Positions 6,577-7,635 of a DNA stretch of 7,635 bases are shown here, in pieces. The notes under the pieces were generated by a model. It did not search any database. It was not told where the DNA came from and worked only from the letters and a program-made list of their open reading frames with translations. This stretch comes from Maribacter sp. (GTDB lineage Bacteria > Bacteroidota > Bacteroidia > Flavobacteriales > Flavobacteriaceae). Position numbers and translations under genes: made by a program. How positions within the stretch are numbered: the stretch's first letter is position 1; every line of letters begins with the position of its first letter. The stretch spans positions 1 through 7,635 of the forward strand of contig JANQUX010000158.1 in NCBI GenBank assembly GCA_030730545.1, given 5' to 3'.

Positions 6577-7506
6577 GTGAATCTACAATCAGAATTAAAC
6601 AAATCATCTTTATTCTCTAATCTTGAGCTGTTAGCCAACCAAGTAGTAGAAGGTTTTATTAGTGGAATACACCGCAGTCCGTTTCATGGCTTTTCAGCGG
6701 AATTTGCCGAGCATAAAATTTATAATAATGGGGAAAGCACCAGGCATATAGACTGGAAGCTTTTTGCAAAGACAGATAAATTGTACACAAAACGCTACGA
6801 AGAAGAAACGAATTTAAGGTGTCACATGATACTAGATAATTCTGCATCTATGTATTATCCGCAAGTAGATAATTTAAGTATTGATTCTTTGAACAAAATA
6901 GGATTTAGTGTCTTAGCCATAGCTGCATTAATGAATGTGCTTAAAAGACAGCGCGATGCTGTAGGGTTAAGTATTTATTCAGATACCTATAATTACTATG
7001 CACCCGAAAAAGGAAGCGAACGTCATTTTCAAATGCTATTGGCACAATTAAGTGCAGTTGGTATGACTAAAAATCCGCCAAAGGAGACAAATACTTATAC
7101 CTATTTACATCAAATTGCAGAGAATATTAAACGCAGAAGTCTCATTTTTCTGTTTACAGACATGTTTCAAACCGAAAAAAATGATGATGAATTGTTCGAA
7201 GCACTCCGCCATTTAAAATATAATAAGCACGATGTCGTACTTTTTCACCCGATGGATAAACAGCGCGAATTATTCTTCAATTTTGAAAATACACCGAAGA
7301 GATTTGTTGATGTCGAAACCGGCGAACATTTAGATTTATATGCAGACAATATTAAAGAAGCTTATAATGAACGTATTACCGCTTATTTATCTGACATAAA
7401 AATGAAATGCGCCCAATATAAAATTAAATATGTGGATATTGATATACAGCGAGATTTCTCTACAGTGCTCAATACTTTTCTTGTAGAAAGAAATAAATTT
7501 CTCTAG
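6577..7506 (+). CDS. DUF58 domain protein (von Willebrand A-like), GTG start
   Basis: A 309-residue member of the DUF58 family. These proteins have a von Willebrand factor A-like fold and often partner with MoxR-type AAA ATPases, but their biochemical role is unclear. The family signature is plain at residues 38-80: GFSAEFAEHKIYNNGESTRH, then IDWKLFAKTDKLYTKRYEEE. A metal-ion-dependent adhesion site follows as D87-x-S89-x-S91 in LDNSASM, with a likely further ligand at D195 in FLFTDMF. I see no signal peptide and no clear membrane segment, so it is probably cytoplasmic. The start is GTG at 6577: an in-frame stop lies at 6550-6552 with no ATG between, the next in-frame Met is residue 92 inside the conserved domain, and the N-terminus agrees with relatives as I remember them. 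No moxR or other bat-operon gene is beside it: thioredoxin with a terminator lies upstream and a tRNA downstream. No good promoter is seen; TATCTTTA at 6564-6571 is a weak candidate. Confidence 0.9.
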   Translation: MNLQSELNKSSLFSNLELLANQVVEGFISGIHRSPFHGFSAEFAEHKIYNNGESTRHIDWKLFAKTDKLYTKRYEEETNLRCHMILDNSASMYYPQVDNLSIDSLNKIGFSVLAIAALMNVLKRQRDAVGLSIYSDTYNYYAPEKGSERHFQMLLAQLSAVGMTKNPPKETNTYTYLHQIAENIKRRSLIFLFTDMFQTEKNDDELFEALRHLKYNKHDVVLFHPMDKQRELFFNFENTPKRFVDVETGEHLDLYADNIKEAYNERITAYLSDIKMKCAQYKIKYVDIDIQRDFSTVLNTFLVERNKFL

Positions 7507-7530
7507 AGTGAAAAAAAGTAAAAAAAATGT

Positions 7531-7560
7531 TTGTGCAATACAAATAACTGTATATATTTG
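7531..7560 (+). promoter_or_regulatory. Bacteroidota-type promoter for tRNA-Asp
   Basis: TTG at 7531-7533, exactly 19 bases, then TATATTTG at 7553-7560: a full consensus match. The start would be near 7566, about 12 bases before the mature tRNA. The following bases CACTCGCT differ from the rpsP promoter's at one position only. Confidence 0.85.
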
Positions 7561-7577
7561 CACTCGCTAAACGCCAC

Positions 7578-7635
7578 GGTCTGGTAGTTCAGTTGGTTAG
7601 AATACCTGCCTGTCACGCAGGGGGTCGCGGGTTCG
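7578..7635 (+). tRNA. tRNA-Asp (anticodon GTC), 3' end beyond window
   Basis: The first 58 bases of a tRNA of about 77. The acceptor 5' strand is GGTCTGG (7578-7584). The D stem is GTTC/GAAT (7587-7590 with 7600-7603), with GGTT in its loop. The anticodon stem CCTGC/GCAGG (7605-7609 with 7617-7621) closes the 7-base loop CTGTCAC, placing anticodon GTC at 7612-7614, which reads GAC and GAU (Asp). The T arm begins with GCGGGTTCG at the window edge. The matching acceptor 3' strand lies outside, so completeness cannot be judged. It has its own promoter directly upstream. Confidence 0.96.

Noticed and set aside
6570..6577. TTG (6549) - 18 bases - TAATATTG as the DUF58 promoter
   Set aside because: The -7 element would include the first base of the start codon and put the transcript start inside the coding region.
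1..7635. A new defence, mobile or biosynthetic system
   Set aside because: Every coding stretch is explained by a known family, and there are no transposase, integrase, repeat-array or target-site signatures.

Overview
The window looks like ordinary chromosomal DNA of a marine-type flavobacterium (phylum Bacteroidota, family Flavobacteriaceae or close). The reasons are the low GC content, promoters of the TTG-N19-TAnnTTTG type instead of -35/-10 boxes, start codons without Shine-Dalgarno sequences, an S16 protein with a long Glu/Ala tail, and a DNA polymerase III alpha subunit with an exonuclease fused to its N-terminus. The genus cannot be fixed from the sequence alone.

Layout. On the minus strand lies a two-gene translation operon: rpsP (ribosomal protein S16, 531-1106) followed 13 bases later by rimM (30S maturation factor, 1-517, cut by the window edge within its last few residues). 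A near-perfect promoter (1178-1207) and a leader with two small hairpins precede rpsP. A 387-base AT-rich divergent spacer (1107-1493) separates this operon from dnaE (1494-5930, plus strand), the replicative DNA polymerase. A 211-base spacer leads to trxA (6142-6459, thioredoxin), which is closed by a strong rho-independent terminator (6484-6513). After it comes a GTG-initiated DUF58/von Willebrand-A-like gene (6577-7506). The window ends inside a tRNA-Asp gene (7578 onward) that has its own consensus promoter (7531-7560).

How they fit together. These are mostly housekeeping functions: 30S ribosome assembly (S16, RimM), chromosome replication (DnaE), thiol-disulfide exchange (TrxA) and decoding (tRNA-Asp). 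The DUF58 protein is the only one of uncertain role; its relatives usually sit beside MoxR ATPases, which are absent here. I see no mobile element, CRISPR array, phage gene, defence island or obviously new system.

The points most worth a second look are all inside or next to known genes. The PHP domain of DnaE appears to have lost five of nine metal-ligand positions while carrying an intact fused DEDDh exonuclease. The rpsP and tRNA-Asp promoters share a nearly identical stretch reaching past the -7 element into the start region. The rpsP leader has two hairpins, and two abutting palindromes lie just upstream of its promoter.
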